NCBI GenBank assembly: GCA_018881555.1
Contig: JACAXG010000050.1
Coordinates: 3,038,001 to 3,102,000, forward strand
Length of the DNA: 64,000 nt
Reading direction: 5' to 3'
Source: Amblyornis subalaris
Lineage: Eukaryota; Chordata; Aves; Passeriformes; Ptilonorhynchidae
Below the pieces are notes generated by a model. It was not told the DNA's origin, searched no databases, and worked only from the letters and a program-made list of their open reading frames with translations. A program made the translations under genes and the position numbers. Below, in pieces: positions 1 to 12,049 of this stretch; position 1 is the first letter of the stretch; the number at the start of each line of letters is the position of its first letter.

Positions 1-564
1 ACTTTTGGCATAGGTTATGGATGTGCATTTACATAACATTAATTTCGGAAGGTATTACCAGAAGCATGCTCACTTACACCATGGGTGTTAAACACAATTT
101 TGTATTTAGAGAGTGGGCAAATGTGTATGCATAAGGAACTGGCTACTTCCCTCAAATTACAATATTTTGCTGTTTCAGTAGACAACGCTTTTTGTATATT
201 TCAAAATCTTACTTGAGGTTGAAATTGAGTCCTTTAAGAAATCTCATCTTAGAATTTTTGCTCTAATCATGTCTGCTAAGTAGATTTTCCATAATAATTA
301 TTGAGCTTCTTGAGTTTTTGTCCTCAGTTGTACATTTGACTAGCACTGGTCAGTTTATCCACGTGGCAGACAAGTTTTCAGCCACTGACAATGAATGTGA
401 ATATAATTTGCATGACTAATACTATATCAAAAAGTGTTTTTCTGGTGTTTATATTCTGTTGGCCNTCTGGACCAGTTCGATACTTTTTTCTAGAGAGTAT
501 TTGAGTAACTTTACAGACAATGTATCTCTGTTTCCCATATTTGTAATAGGTGTTAGTCTTAGTT
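1..564. other. Intergenic sequence, nothing recognised
   Basis: AT-rich sequence before the first CR1 fragment. Single N at 465. No coding signal. Confidence 0.6.
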
Positions 565-1166
565 GGCTTAGCCCAGAAAGCCAACCACAAACTGGGCTGC
601 ACGAGAAGTGTGACCAGCAGGATATGAAGGAGGGGATTCTGCCCCCCTACTCTGCACCTAGAGTGCTGTATCCAGCTCTGGGGTCCCCAGCACAAGAAGG
701 ACATGGATCTGTTGGAGCGAGTCCAGAGGAGGGACATCAAGTTGATCACAGGGCTGGAGCACTTCTCCCATGAAGAACAGCTGAGAGAATGGCNGTTATT
801 CAACCTGAAGAAGAGAACGCTTTAGGGAGACCTTGCAGCAACTTCCAGTACCTACAGCGGGGCTGCAAGAAAGCTGGACAATAACTTTTGACAAGGGCAG
901 GTAGTGATAGGACAAGGGGGAATGGCTGTAAGACAAAGGAGGGCAAGTTTAGATTGGATAGTAGGAAGAAGTTCTCTACTATAAGGGTGGCGAGGCATTG
1001 GAACACGTTGCCGAGAGAGATTGTAGACTCCTCATCCCTAGAAGTGTTCAAGGCTAGGTTAGATGGGACCTTGGTCTGGTGGAAAGTGTCCCGACCCACA
1101 GTAGGGGGGTTGGAACTGGATGATCTTTAAGGTGCCTTCTAACCCAAACCATGCTATGATTCTATA
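565..1166 (+). mobile_element. CR1 LINE, 5'-truncated, 3' end
   Basis: The segment holds the end of the CR1 reverse-transcriptase ORF and the 3' UTR. Recognisable blocks are CATGGATCTGTTGGAGCGAG, GAGTCCAGAGGAGGGACATC, the GATAGGACAAGGGG motif, GGAAGAAGTTCTCTACT, and the end GATGATCTTTAAGG followed by CTATGATTCTAT, the typical CR1 tail repeat. The two open frames here (459-773 and 888-1130, +) are remnants of this element. Stops and indels show it is dead. A single N lies at 794. The 5' edge is approximate. Confidence 0.9.
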
Positions 1167-4100
1167 TGTACATTTTGTTTCAGAAATGACTGATTTTTGT
1201 CTTTGCAGATTACAGTTTGCAGGAAGGGAAATGGAATAGGTAGTAGACTTCTCTTTAGATAAGGTTGATCAAACAGTTTACACAGAAACTGTGACATCTC
1301 CATCCTCGAACATACTGGGTACTCAAATGACCCTGAGCAACCTGATCCACCTTCGAAGTTGGTCCTGCTATGTGTGGTGTGTAGGACCAGATGACCTCCA
1401 TGGATCCCTTCCAGCTGAAATTATTTTACAGTGTACTGGAGATCATGCTGTACAGACACTCCAGGAACTCTGAGGGTAGCAACATTCCAGTTTCTTCATC
1501 ATCTTCAGATAATTTTGATACTGTATGACACAATGTAACTGCATGAGAAGCTACTATTCACTGAGAAATTATGTATCTGTGTTAAAAACTGTGGAAGCAC
1601 ATAGTGTTTACATTCATAGCTCCCATTTTAATTAACTAGACATAGGAAGAATAGTTGTCAATGAATATGAAGACAGAGAGGCAAACTTAAAAATGTCAGC
1701 TATGAGAGGCTTCCCAAGCTCTTCAAGTTTTTGGCTTATTTATATGAAGATGATGGTTTCATTTTTTATTTACAAACATGTGGCTTTTGAATTCCTACCC
1801 AGAAGCATAGCTTCTCATTAAGCACTGCATGAGTCTTTAGTCCTGGCTTACCTTATTTATACTCATATAACAGCATGGAATGGCAGGAATCTGTTTCTAG
1901 GTGCTTTCCCGACTGCCCTGGAGGACCAGCATCTAGAGCTCTGGAGGTATTACATTAAAATGTGTGCAAGAGTCATGTTAAAGCACCTCTTGAAATTGGA
2001 AGGTTGAACCATTGGAGTATATAGCCAGTGTCAGTAGTAAAATGAATTATTTAAGTTTCACATAGTACTAAATACAGAAACTAAATTTAGTGCTTTTAGC
2101 CATTCTTAGCAACATTTCGTTTCTTTGGCAAAGGTTTTTCTTTCAGATATCTCGAGAGACTTCTCATGAAATGAATTTTTTTTTTCCTGCTAAGGGTGTA
2201 GCATGTACATTTGCAGTGCTTTTCTCTTCTCAAAGCACAGTAAGCTTGTTTTGAGGGTGCTGTCATGGTTTGGATTCTATCAGAACACTTTTGAAAGACA
2301 GTATCTTAGCTGAGAACAAGGTTTGCCCTATCGTAATACTTCCAATATACTCATAGAAATGGCATTTTCCACAGAAGACAGAAATCTGTAAATACTGACT
2401 GCAGTGTTTGCATAACATGTGTGTGGATGTACCAGAGTCAGGTACCAGATTCTCATGTGTTCTCCTGCTAAAACATCCAAGTAAACAAGATCCAAGTTGA
2501 CAGTATTATTTATCCAGGAAAGTCAATCTCTTTAAAAATGAGGCTTCAGCTGATTTCAAAGACCTCAGTGCTGACTTTCCATCTCTTTCATTTCCATGAC
2601 AAAGAAAGTTGGAAGTTTTTTTGACTGTCATTTGTGAGAATTTTGGGACAGGTTTTCTCCCTGTATATAAAGTTCAGTGTCTTTTAGAAGAGAGCTGTCA
2701 TCTTGGTATCTGTAAAAGCTTGATGCAAATACTAAACTTCCTTGAACCACACAATATGATCATCTTGGAAACTAAGATGTTAAACTTTTGGTGTTAAATT
2801 GAGCTCTGTAAATTTCACTGTGGATCNTTAAATGGATTTGTAAGTTAAGATCCCCCTTGCTCTCTAAATCAGCCTGTTGCAGGAAAAGATTTAAATCTTA
2901 ACCTGATAGGTAACTTTTTAACATACTGGTGAGAGTCCAGGATACACTACGATTTTCCTGCAGGTCAGATACCAGAAAAGAATATTTACCTCAGTCTTCT
3001 CTTGCATATTCAAGTTTCATAGTAAGGACTGGACTAAGACTTGATGATGCTTTTTGTGAGATAGGCCTTCCAAACCACACATCTGCCAATGTGTGCAGAT
3101 GTATTAGGGTTGTTTATGAGTGGGATCCTACAGAAATAAAAAGTAAGTTATTGTGTCTAGTTAAAACCATAATTAGACATATGTCCTCCTGTAAGATTCT
3201 GTCTGGACTAGTAGCTGAGGACCAGTTAACAGCTCTCAACCACTGTCTCTTCTGACACAAAGAGTGCTGTACTCTTTCCATCTANTTTTGCAGTCCTTAG
3301 GACTACATTTCCTCTTTCAGGAGTCACAGAATTGTTTGTTCAGTTAAAATTGTATTTCAGTTAAATTGGAGAGAAAAAATATGTATGGGTCAATCTTGCA
3401 TTGACCTATGTAAGAAAAATTTAATCTTGAAATTCGCTGCTCTCCCAAGGTAAGCAATTAGATGAGTTTATTAGGAAAACCTTGAAATCTGGGGGGTTTT
3501 CTAGCTGTAAATGAAGCCTGTTTCTGAAGCTTAATCTAAAGATTTACTGCTTAAAATCTGTATGCTAAGCTTTTCTGTAGACTGAAATGCTACTTACAAA
3601 GCCACTGTGCCTGTGCTTTTTCTTCCTTTCGTGGTTGCCTGAAACAAGTGAGGTCTTTACAAGATTATATGCTATAAATGTAGATTAAATGAATTTCATA
3701 ATGGAGAACAAAAACTGCAAGACATCTGTCTCTCCCTCTGTCTGCCTGTGTTTTTCCCTTTTTCTGTTTCAGTCATCTCATCCCACCCTCCACCCACCCC
3801 CAGCTTGCTCAGTTTGTTACAAAGAATGTTTGTGTTTGGTCAGTGGAAGTAGAGTAAAAGAGTCATAATCCATAAAATGGCTACAGTTAAACTAGCTTAC
3901 TGTATCACAGGAAAAGGATCTGAGGTAAACTGAATTTTAGCCTGGTATAAATTCTTTTTTGTACCTATAATATTTTCATTTACTCCTATTCTTCACCACT
4001 GTAGAAGCAGATCATGAGTTTCAGTCTGTTAACTTTTATATATCTGGTTTTATATCGTACAGCTGACATACAGAAAGGACCCGGTAATCTACTTACTGAG

Positions 4101-5027
4101 TAATCAGTGAGGCTTATAAATTTTTACTTGCCAAATCTATAGTTTTGGATTCATAAATTGCACAAATCACAATGTATCCACTGTCTTCTCTTCTTTAGAG
4201 GAGGAGGAAGGAATAGGTGACTACTGATTCACGGTAGTATTGGATTCAAGTCCCAGGTAGTCACTCTATGTATTCTAGTCATACACTGTGCAAAGAGGAC
4301 AGTAGCTTTCAAATGTTGTTAAGGAATTAAGTCACGTGGGGTGGCACTAAATGACGTAGGGTTTCTAAGTACTAGAATAATTCTCCATAGACAATTTCTC
4401 CGTAAACAATTGGATTGTGAGATACCTGTAAACCTCTGGTCTCCTTCTATGTACAAGATGTCAGCCTTCCATGGCTAACTCCCAAGTTCCTTTGTTTTGT
4501 GTACTTACAGAGCTCACACAAGCAAGTGCCCAGCCCTGTTCATTCAGCTGGACACATACCAAATTTTATCAGTTCAGGAACAGGTCTCATTGTTTCCATG
4601 ATGTAATATCTCTTGGTTTGATAGCAACCTTCCCATGAGGTAGAAACTACCTTTCCAAATTCTACCAAGTGGAAGGTCTGACTGCTTATAGAGTGTCTCA
4701 AAATGTGAATTGTTGGTGTAGGCTGGCTTAGATAGTTGTAGGGAGTTTTATGCTGCTTTTCCTTCTATCCTGTGGGGGCTAGTGAGCTAATAGGATTCAT
4801 GTTATGTTGCTATGAATTGTACCCTCTTTATGCTAACAGATGATAGTCATTTCTCAGAGTTTCTTTTGTCTGTATCATTTGGTTAAGGAAGAAAATCTAG
4901 ACTGCCTTTCTTGTTACCTTGATAGAATTTTGCGTTGTCACTCTTGGAGTCTCCTGAGATGGAGGATCCATGAGTGTGGGAACAGTGACTTTCCATTTGT
5001 GAACGCTGAAATAGTAAGGGACTAGCT
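1167..5027. other. Intergenic sequence, nothing recognised
   Basis: AT-rich with only short chance open frames, for example 2929-3255 (+), which has no family resemblance. A C-rich pyrimidine patch lies near 3722-3800. It may contain undetected old repeats. Confidence 0.55.
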
Positions 5028-5250
5028 GTATTGGCTGAACGTTCACAAGTCCACAGGGCCTGATGGGATTCATCCTAGCATTCTGAAGGATCTGGTGTAT
5101 GGTATGGAAGAACCCCTCTTGATCATCTGGCAAAGGTCTGGGAAGGTCTCTGCTGGCTGGAAGATAGCTAATGTTGTTCCAGTTTACAAGAAGGACATGA
5201 GGGAAGACCCAGGATACTACATACTTCTTAGTCTAAGCTCAGTTATAATA
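5028..5250 (+). mobile_element. CR1 LINE fragment, reverse-transcriptase region
   Basis: Translation gives HKSTGPDGIHPSILKDL, then WKIANVVPVYKK and a degraded EDPGYY motif. These are the start of the CR1 reverse-transcriptase domain (family pattern: KSxGPDGIHP ... W..A.V.P..KKG...DP.NYRP). It is an internal piece without a 3' tail, so it is not the usual 5'-truncated insertion; later deletion or divergence probably removed the rest. Confidence 0.85.
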
Positions 5251-8139
5251 GTCTATGTCAATATACTATTATACCCAGTATTACTGAAAGATACATGTAT
5301 GTGTTGTTTCTCTTCTAGCCTTCTACAAAATCTTAGTCCAGCAATGTAAGAGTTGTGGAAATGATGACACCGTGCTAACTGCTGCCACCACTGTTAGATC
5401 CTGAAAGCAGATCTGGTTAAAAGACACTCTATCCTACAGCTCCTGTCACAGAAGTAGAAAGCCCAGAGCATTTCACCACCAGCCAGAAAAGAGACGAAGG
5501 GGATATCTCTGAGACCAGGTGATCCATTAATATCTGCTGCCGTTGTACATGCTGCAGTGAAGGTGGAATTTGTACTAGATGGAGTTGGAGGAGATGGGAG
5601 GAGGTTGGGAGTGGGGGTGGGAAATGAGGAATAGTTGTAAAACGTTCCTATGAGTGCCCTTCTGCTGATTTTTCTGTAGGAGGAATGAGTCACTGATAGG
5701 AGCAATGAATAAACAAAGGGTGAAAGATTGTAAGTGTAGCCTATTCATTGGAGCTTAATGTTCATCTAAATGCAGTGGCACATTTTTGTGTTCCAGATTT
5801 GAGAGATTAGTCACTTTCTTACTGAAAGTTCTTGGGATATGAACATACAGGGCTTTGCAGTGGTTGAACAAATGGGAATATTGAAAAGTTCAGCCCCTGT
5901 GATACATGTTTTAACGTGCACCTAAGTCATAGGACTCCCTAGCCAAACATATGCTGTGGATTTGTGAAGGATAACAGTTCAAACTTGTAAGATACACACT
6001 TATAGATTGACCTCCCTGAACCAAACTGGCAAGTTCTGCTTAATAAAGGCAAGGTAATTAATCACTTCTGCTGTAAATGAACAAATGCCTCTGAGGGGGC
6101 AAGACAGTGGACTTTGTAATTGCCACTTGGAAAATTCTGCACCTAGTGAACATCCATGTGTGCAGTGGGGATGAAAGGCAGTAATCCCAGCCCAGTCCTC
6201 TTGTGCAGGGANATGAGTGCTGAGAAGTTTTGCCAAAGGTTTGAGCCTGCTATGTCAAATGAGGGACGTGTCATGGATATTTCTGGGCAGTCTCTCCTTT
6301 TGTGTACTGTAATCTTCAAGCATCTCATAAGCGTAGATTTTCTGTAAAGTTTCTACCATTCTTAATAAATGCTTCCGTCATCAGCAAGCTACCACTCTTC
6401 AGTAGGACTTTTTTCCCTGTGGAGCATGTATTTCTTTTTTGTTACTTGTTCTTAACAAAGGTACGTGATCCTGAACCATTTACAGCTCTCATTAAAAGCC
6501 TCTAAAATAGAATTAAAGGACATGAAACGCCAAAGGGGTAGACAAAGTGAATGAAGTGAGGGAGGATCTACTTCTGCCTACTAAAGGGCACACTGTTGCT
6601 GCTGTGACAGAAGACAAATGTGAGAGTGGGGGAGTGATAGAGAGGGATGTCCAGTCCTATCTTGGGGAAATTGATTCTAAAATAGATAGAAAAGTTTTTC
6701 TGAGTAGTGTTGGTTTCCACTCACTCCACACTTCAGGAATCCTATTGTTGGGCACATGACACTGGTTGTTTTTTGAGGCACTTGATTTTATGGACAGGTT
6801 TTAAAGCCTAAAGCCACGACCCTGGAATGAAGTCTATAATTACACACTTTTTGATAGAAAATGTTTTCTTTTATATAACAGCATATTAACAGATACTTTG
6901 CCAGGCATGCAAGCAATTTGATGTCCTGTAATTTAATCCTAGATTTCAGTGTGGAAACAGAATAATTTAATTGTTCAAGTAACAGAACACTGAGACTAAT
7001 CAGCTTTTGTAGCAGCAAGTTAATGACTTTCAGAAAGCAACCCACAGGAGAGAAAAGAGCACTTTTCAATTGTGTTCCAAAACTGAAATTCCTGGATGAT
7101 AAGCCTAGAAAAGAGTATTTTGATTACCTCTGTGTTTCCTTGCTTTATGTAGCTATTGTAATTTCAGTGAAATAATTCATTTAGAAAGTAGTGAAACTAA
7201 ATTTTTATTTGAAAATTATCAGGTGTGGATGAATGTACAACTTAGTGTTCCCATGGTCTCTGAGTAACTCAACGCTCCCGTCAATAGCCTTTCTTTTGCA
7301 CTTACAGTTTGCTGTCAGAATTACATCTCAGTGTCTCTTGAGCTTTGCAGCTATTTCAAAGCCTTTGTGAACATAAATTTTTGTCTTAAATTATCCTGCT
7401 ACTGAAATAACACTGACTGATGTAACATTCATTAAATAACCTTTTCTTTCCGTCTTCCTGGTTTGTGGAAAAATAGCTGGTGCCTCTTCTGAGAGACTGA
7501 GCTTAATCATTTCGTATTCCTCAGTATGTAACTGAATTTTCTGATAGATGTTACCTGTTAAATAGTACCAATTGATAGGAATGCTCTGCATGTGTAAATA
7601 ATTGTTATTCAAAACTGCAATTACAATATGTGTAGAAGCCCAGGGGTCCATAATTATTCTTTGCAATGTAGTTGGTTGAACCCAGCTCCAAAACTGCTGA
7701 CTTCTGGAAAAAGCTCACACTTCCCTACAGCAATTCTTCATTACTGTCTCCTGCTCCATGGGGTCAGGGCCTGTGACATCTCCTTGATAAAGTTATCTGT
7801 TGGATCAGTTGTATCATATTTTCCTTCCTAGAACCGTAAATCAGTCCTGGTCAATCCCAATATATACAAACTATTTTTAAGAGAGTGGTATAATTAGGAG
7901 ACCTCTTTGGCCCACTGGTGTATTGCAGTTCATGTGTTACTGTCTATAATTCCTTTTAACATTTTCAAAATTTAATAAAATATAAAAAAATGTGCACTTA
8001 ATTATACTTACATAGAACCTAAAGAATAAAGCAAATAGCTGATACCTTTCATAAAATCGAACTTCTCGACAAAGGATGAGAAATTATATTGAAAAAAGGT
8101 ATCTTAACTGAGTTTTAAGTCAGCACTCCAGCAGGGCCT
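5251..8139. other. Intergenic sequence, nothing recognised
   Basis: A G-rich run lies at about 5580-5630 (plus strand GGAGGAGATGGGAGGAGG and similar). Otherwise AT-rich; single N at 6212. Confidence 0.55.
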
Positions 8140-8350
8140 TATTTTTCTGGGCACTGTACAAGTGCTTGGAATATAATCCAAACTGCAAATCCAAAATGGG
8201 ATACTTTCTGTCAGGTTAAATGGTCTGTGGAGCAGTCAGCCAGGGAGAGAGAACCTGCAACCAAAATGCACAGAAGCTGCAAAGGACATGAGGGTGGTGA
8301 AGGGACTTGCCCANAGCCAGCTGGCAGCAGCGGGGAGACAGAGCCGCAGC
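8140..8350 (+). repeat. Possible ancient L3/CR1- or MIR-type remnant
   Basis: GGGCACTGTACAAGTGCTTGG followed about 150 bases later by GAAGGGACTTGCCCANAGCC and GGCAGCAGCGGGGAGACAGA resembles the order seen at the 3' ends of old amniote L3/MIR repeats (CTGTACAAAC ... GTGACTTGCCCAAGG ... TGGCAGAG). The match is short and interrupted and was made by eye. Confidence 0.4.
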
Positions 8351-11300
8351 CTCCCCCATCCCGTGGGGGGCCAGGCTCGCCCACCTGAGCCCAGGGGCAG
8401 CCAGCACTGGCAGGATGCTGGGCTTGGGCTGCCTGAATTGCAGAGCTGCTGGCACGGGGCATGTTGGAGCCATTCAGCACAAGCTGTCGCAAACAGTGCC
8501 TGCTGGCACACAACAGGATCCTGTTCCCGCTCTTACTGTGGTATTTATTGTATATTGATGCTGCTCCACAAAGGCTCCTGTGACTTGCTGGGTTCCTTGC
8601 AATGCTCCCTGCTACTGAGTGCTGTGTGCAGGCAGAGCAGGATTGTCTCCCATGTCCCCCATGCTCAGCTGGCAGCTTTCAACAGCTGTCCTGCACTCAG
8701 CAGCCAGGCAGTCTTCCTCAAGAGATGCCAGTTCTAGCAATAATGTGGGAGAAAGTGTGACCTTGGGAAAAACACCACATCTATGAACAGACCAGAGCAT
8801 GTTATGACCTGATATGCTGAAATACTTAGGATGTAAATAGGCAGGAGATAAAGTTTTCCTATCGAAAAGGCAATGCACCAATCAAAAATGCTGCACACAT
8901 TGATCAAGGCTTTTATAGATTTGTTACACTTTGGAACAAACGAATAGTAAAGTGTTAAGTATGTAAGAGAAAGGCACCAAGGCTCTTTGGTTATTTCAAG
9001 TTATTAAAAGATGATTGCACAGAAAATCCACAGTGGAGTCTCACTGAATCAAAAGGAAAATAGCTGGTGTGAGTGACATGCAGGCTTTCATTAAGATGTG
9101 TTATGATAAGACCACTTTATGACATCACCTGTACCAGCACCCACACTAGTGAAGTACACTTACACCTTGCTGCAGGGAAATCTCTTCAGTTTTAAATACT
9201 GTAATATGATGTACAGGGTGAGGAATGAAAGGTAGGATTTCAGTGGAATCAGCCTGAAAACATCTATCTCGTATTGAGGTATCACTGGGAAGGAGTTGGA
9301 AGCCCCCTCTGGCTTTGGGCAGGTGAGGATGTGTTACCCATAAGCAAATGACTGAAGGCTGAGTCAGAACCTGGCTCCTGACTCCTCCTGGCTGATAGTG
9401 CAAAGGATGGTCCCTGTGTCAATTCCACAACCCCCTGCAGTGAGCCCCTGGCTTGAGGAACTGTGAGTGCACAGCTGGGACCTGTAATCCTCATCCAGGG
9501 AGGATGTGAACAGGGATGTGCGAAGTCGAACTGCAATAAGAGAAGTGGGAATGCCTAGGTAATGCCTGGGGGAGCAACTTTTTCCTTCTAACGTACACAC
9601 ACACACACAATAAGAAATTATTGCAACATCTAGTTTTCCTTTGCTTAGCTCTCCATGGTATCCTGAATAAGGAAGATGGTGTGTTAATAGTACCAAAGTT
9701 GCTAGAATTCGTATGGCAAAGGAAAAGGAAAAATCTGGACTTCTGACACTTAAAAGCTAAACAGAAGTCACAGCTGGAGTGAAAGGTCAAAAGGTAAGGT
9801 GTGCTATNGGCCTTTTCGAATGAGCTGTTTACACAAGTTGGTTCCTTTGGGTATGTTTCAGTATCTAGGGACATGTTTTGCTGTCAGTCAGTCCACTGTA
9901 AATCTGGAGCTTTATGGAGTTTAGTTGTGCTCTTGCCAGTGCAACTGAGAGTAAACTTTGGCTCTGGTTACATCCATCTAGAGCAAGCTGCAGCTTGCCT
10001 TATCCACAGAAGAATTCCTGTTGCCTTCATAGAAGTTTTTCATGAGTTGGGACATCTGGATTTGGTACAGTAATACTTAACATTGTGATGTTGCTGTAAA
10101 CACTAGGATGTTTACAGAAATGAGAGACGGATCAGGCCCCTGCTAACTATGTCACAGGAGCATAGGGTTTCTTCCAAGAAAAAATATTTGAGCTCTCTAG
10201 AACAGCATCCGCTCCCAGATTTTTGTTCTGCAGGAAAACCTACATTCAGGAAGATTAAAATTAGACTCCATGGATTCCTGGATAAAACTGTCAGCTTGAG
10301 AATCTCCTGTCTTGCAATTGCTAATTGAACTAATTCTTCTAAGTGTCAGTGAAAGTGTAATGGGTGCTGAGCAGCTGTCTCCCATCCATTGGGAGTTCCA
10401 GCCTCAGTCTACCCCGAGCCAGGGCATGCATCATTTGATAATTACATGCTTGGCCTCTGTTCCAAGAGAACAGTAAGTGAACTACTATGAAAATTGAGGA
10501 TAAAGATGATGAATATTTAGAAAGGGAAAGCTGTATTTTAGATACACTTCCCTTGTACCTGAGCCTAAATTTTTGAGACTGAGTTAGATACACTGTATGG
10601 TTGCATTTCTGTTTCTCAGTTAAATCTCTTCTTAAATAGAAATCATCCATTCAAAGCAGAAACTGATTTAGCCTATATTTCTACCTCCTGCAGCTCACAA
10701 TCCACTCCAGCATGTAAAGTTAAAATGAATAGCCACCTTGACAATTTCGATGACAATTAGTACATAAAAACCTTCATAAGCTGCTTCAGTTACAGTAAGA
10801 ACTGGTCCTAAACCAGCAGGAACTTTCTGTCTGCAATGTGGCAAGAGCATTTGCAGTGCTCTGTGCCAGGGGTTAGCTGGCAACGAGAGGGAACTGCTGC
10901 TGCCGAGGTGGAAGTCACCGGCTGCAGCTTATGTGGATTGGTCAAGTTGATGCTAAGCCAGTGACTCAGAGGTAAACAGAGAGATGGGGCTCTGCCTGCA
11001 AACACCAGAAATAATCTTCCCTTCATTTTGCAAAATAGCAGAGGCTGTATAAACAATTGCAAAGGTTGGATAGAAAATACCAGGGTTTTTTCACCCTGGC
11101 CAATATAATTAAAATGTTCCCTGACATGGTTGCCTTCTTAGGATCTTAGCACCAGCCTTGAAACAGAGATGTTGCTTGAGTTCTGTCCCTTGTTTACCAG
11201 AGGGGGAAGTTCAGTACTTCTTGCTAGTGCTGTTTCCAGCAACCCTACCAGCATGGCTTCACTTGTTTGGGAACTGAGCCCCAGGGGATGTCACATTCAA

Positions 11301-11673
11301 ATTAATATCTCGTGTGGCTGGAGATCGTCTCTTCCACATCACCAACTGGATTTGTTGTTACAATCCAGTAACAACAAAAGTGAAGCTGAACATCCCCTGT
11401 CTACTACTCATGCAATACNCAGTATTTCCTTGTTACTTTTCCTGGAGACTTCATATATACAATAAAGGAAGGGGAAGACACAGATGGACCTTCTTTTGTC
11501 AGATCATTTTTCAGCTTAAGGGCTGCTCTTCTCACACTACCAACAGGAGGAGAATACTACAGCCTCCTCTGGAAGTGTCTCTATGTCACTGCTCTGGTGC
11601 TTAGGAAGTGTTCTTCAGATCAGCACCTCTGGTGAGTTGCTTTGCTGCCAGTGCACCTGTAAATCAGTGAGCT
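8351..11673. other. Intergenic sequence with GC-rich start
   Basis: 8351-8740 is GC-rich and open on both strands (plus frame 8288-8737, 149 codons) without recognisable protein features. The rest is ordinary AT-rich sequence apart from the (AC)7 run. Confidence 0.5.
9595..9608. repeat. (AC)7 microsatellite
   Basis: Seven perfect AC units; short and probably stable. Confidence 0.95.
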
Positions 11674-12049
11674 GTGCATGGGAAAAGGGTATTTTCAGGG
11701 CTGTTGCATACTGATACAGAGTGCTGCCAAGCCATCCTTTGGTGTCAGAGCAGACACCTCCAAAGCCTTTGGTTCCAGCAGCCTTACTGGGCACTTCATC
11801 AGAATTACTGTTTCATACTGAGGGGCAGGAATGCCTCTTTGGTACAAGTCTGTGGTAAACATTCCACTCTCCCCTATCCCATCCAAAGGTGTCAGTACAT
11901 ATCAGCTCCTTGGTATCTATGCTTTCACCCAGGCAGACTTCAGAAATGGCCATGTGCGTGGTGCACGCTGCCTTCAGCACCAAGAGGGTCATGGCAAACA
12001 AGAACTTGACAAACAAACTACACTTGCCCTAATACAAACTCCACATTAG
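11674..12049. other. Unexplained low-stop-density patch
   Basis: Both strands stay open here. Plus-strand frames run 11674-12009 and 11831-12049. Minus-strand frames run 12016-11813, starting with a hydrophobic leader (MFVKFLFAMTLLVLKAAC), and 11886-11695. The two minus frames overlap and could be one coding stretch broken by a frameshift. I do not recognise the product, and simple base composition may explain it. Confidence 0.25.

Noticed and set aside
459..1130. Short plus-strand frames that look protein-like
   Set aside because: They are remains of the CR1 LINE, broken by frame changes.
2929..3255. 108-codon plus-strand frame
   Set aside because: No family resemblance, no splice context and AT-rich surroundings; consistent with chance.
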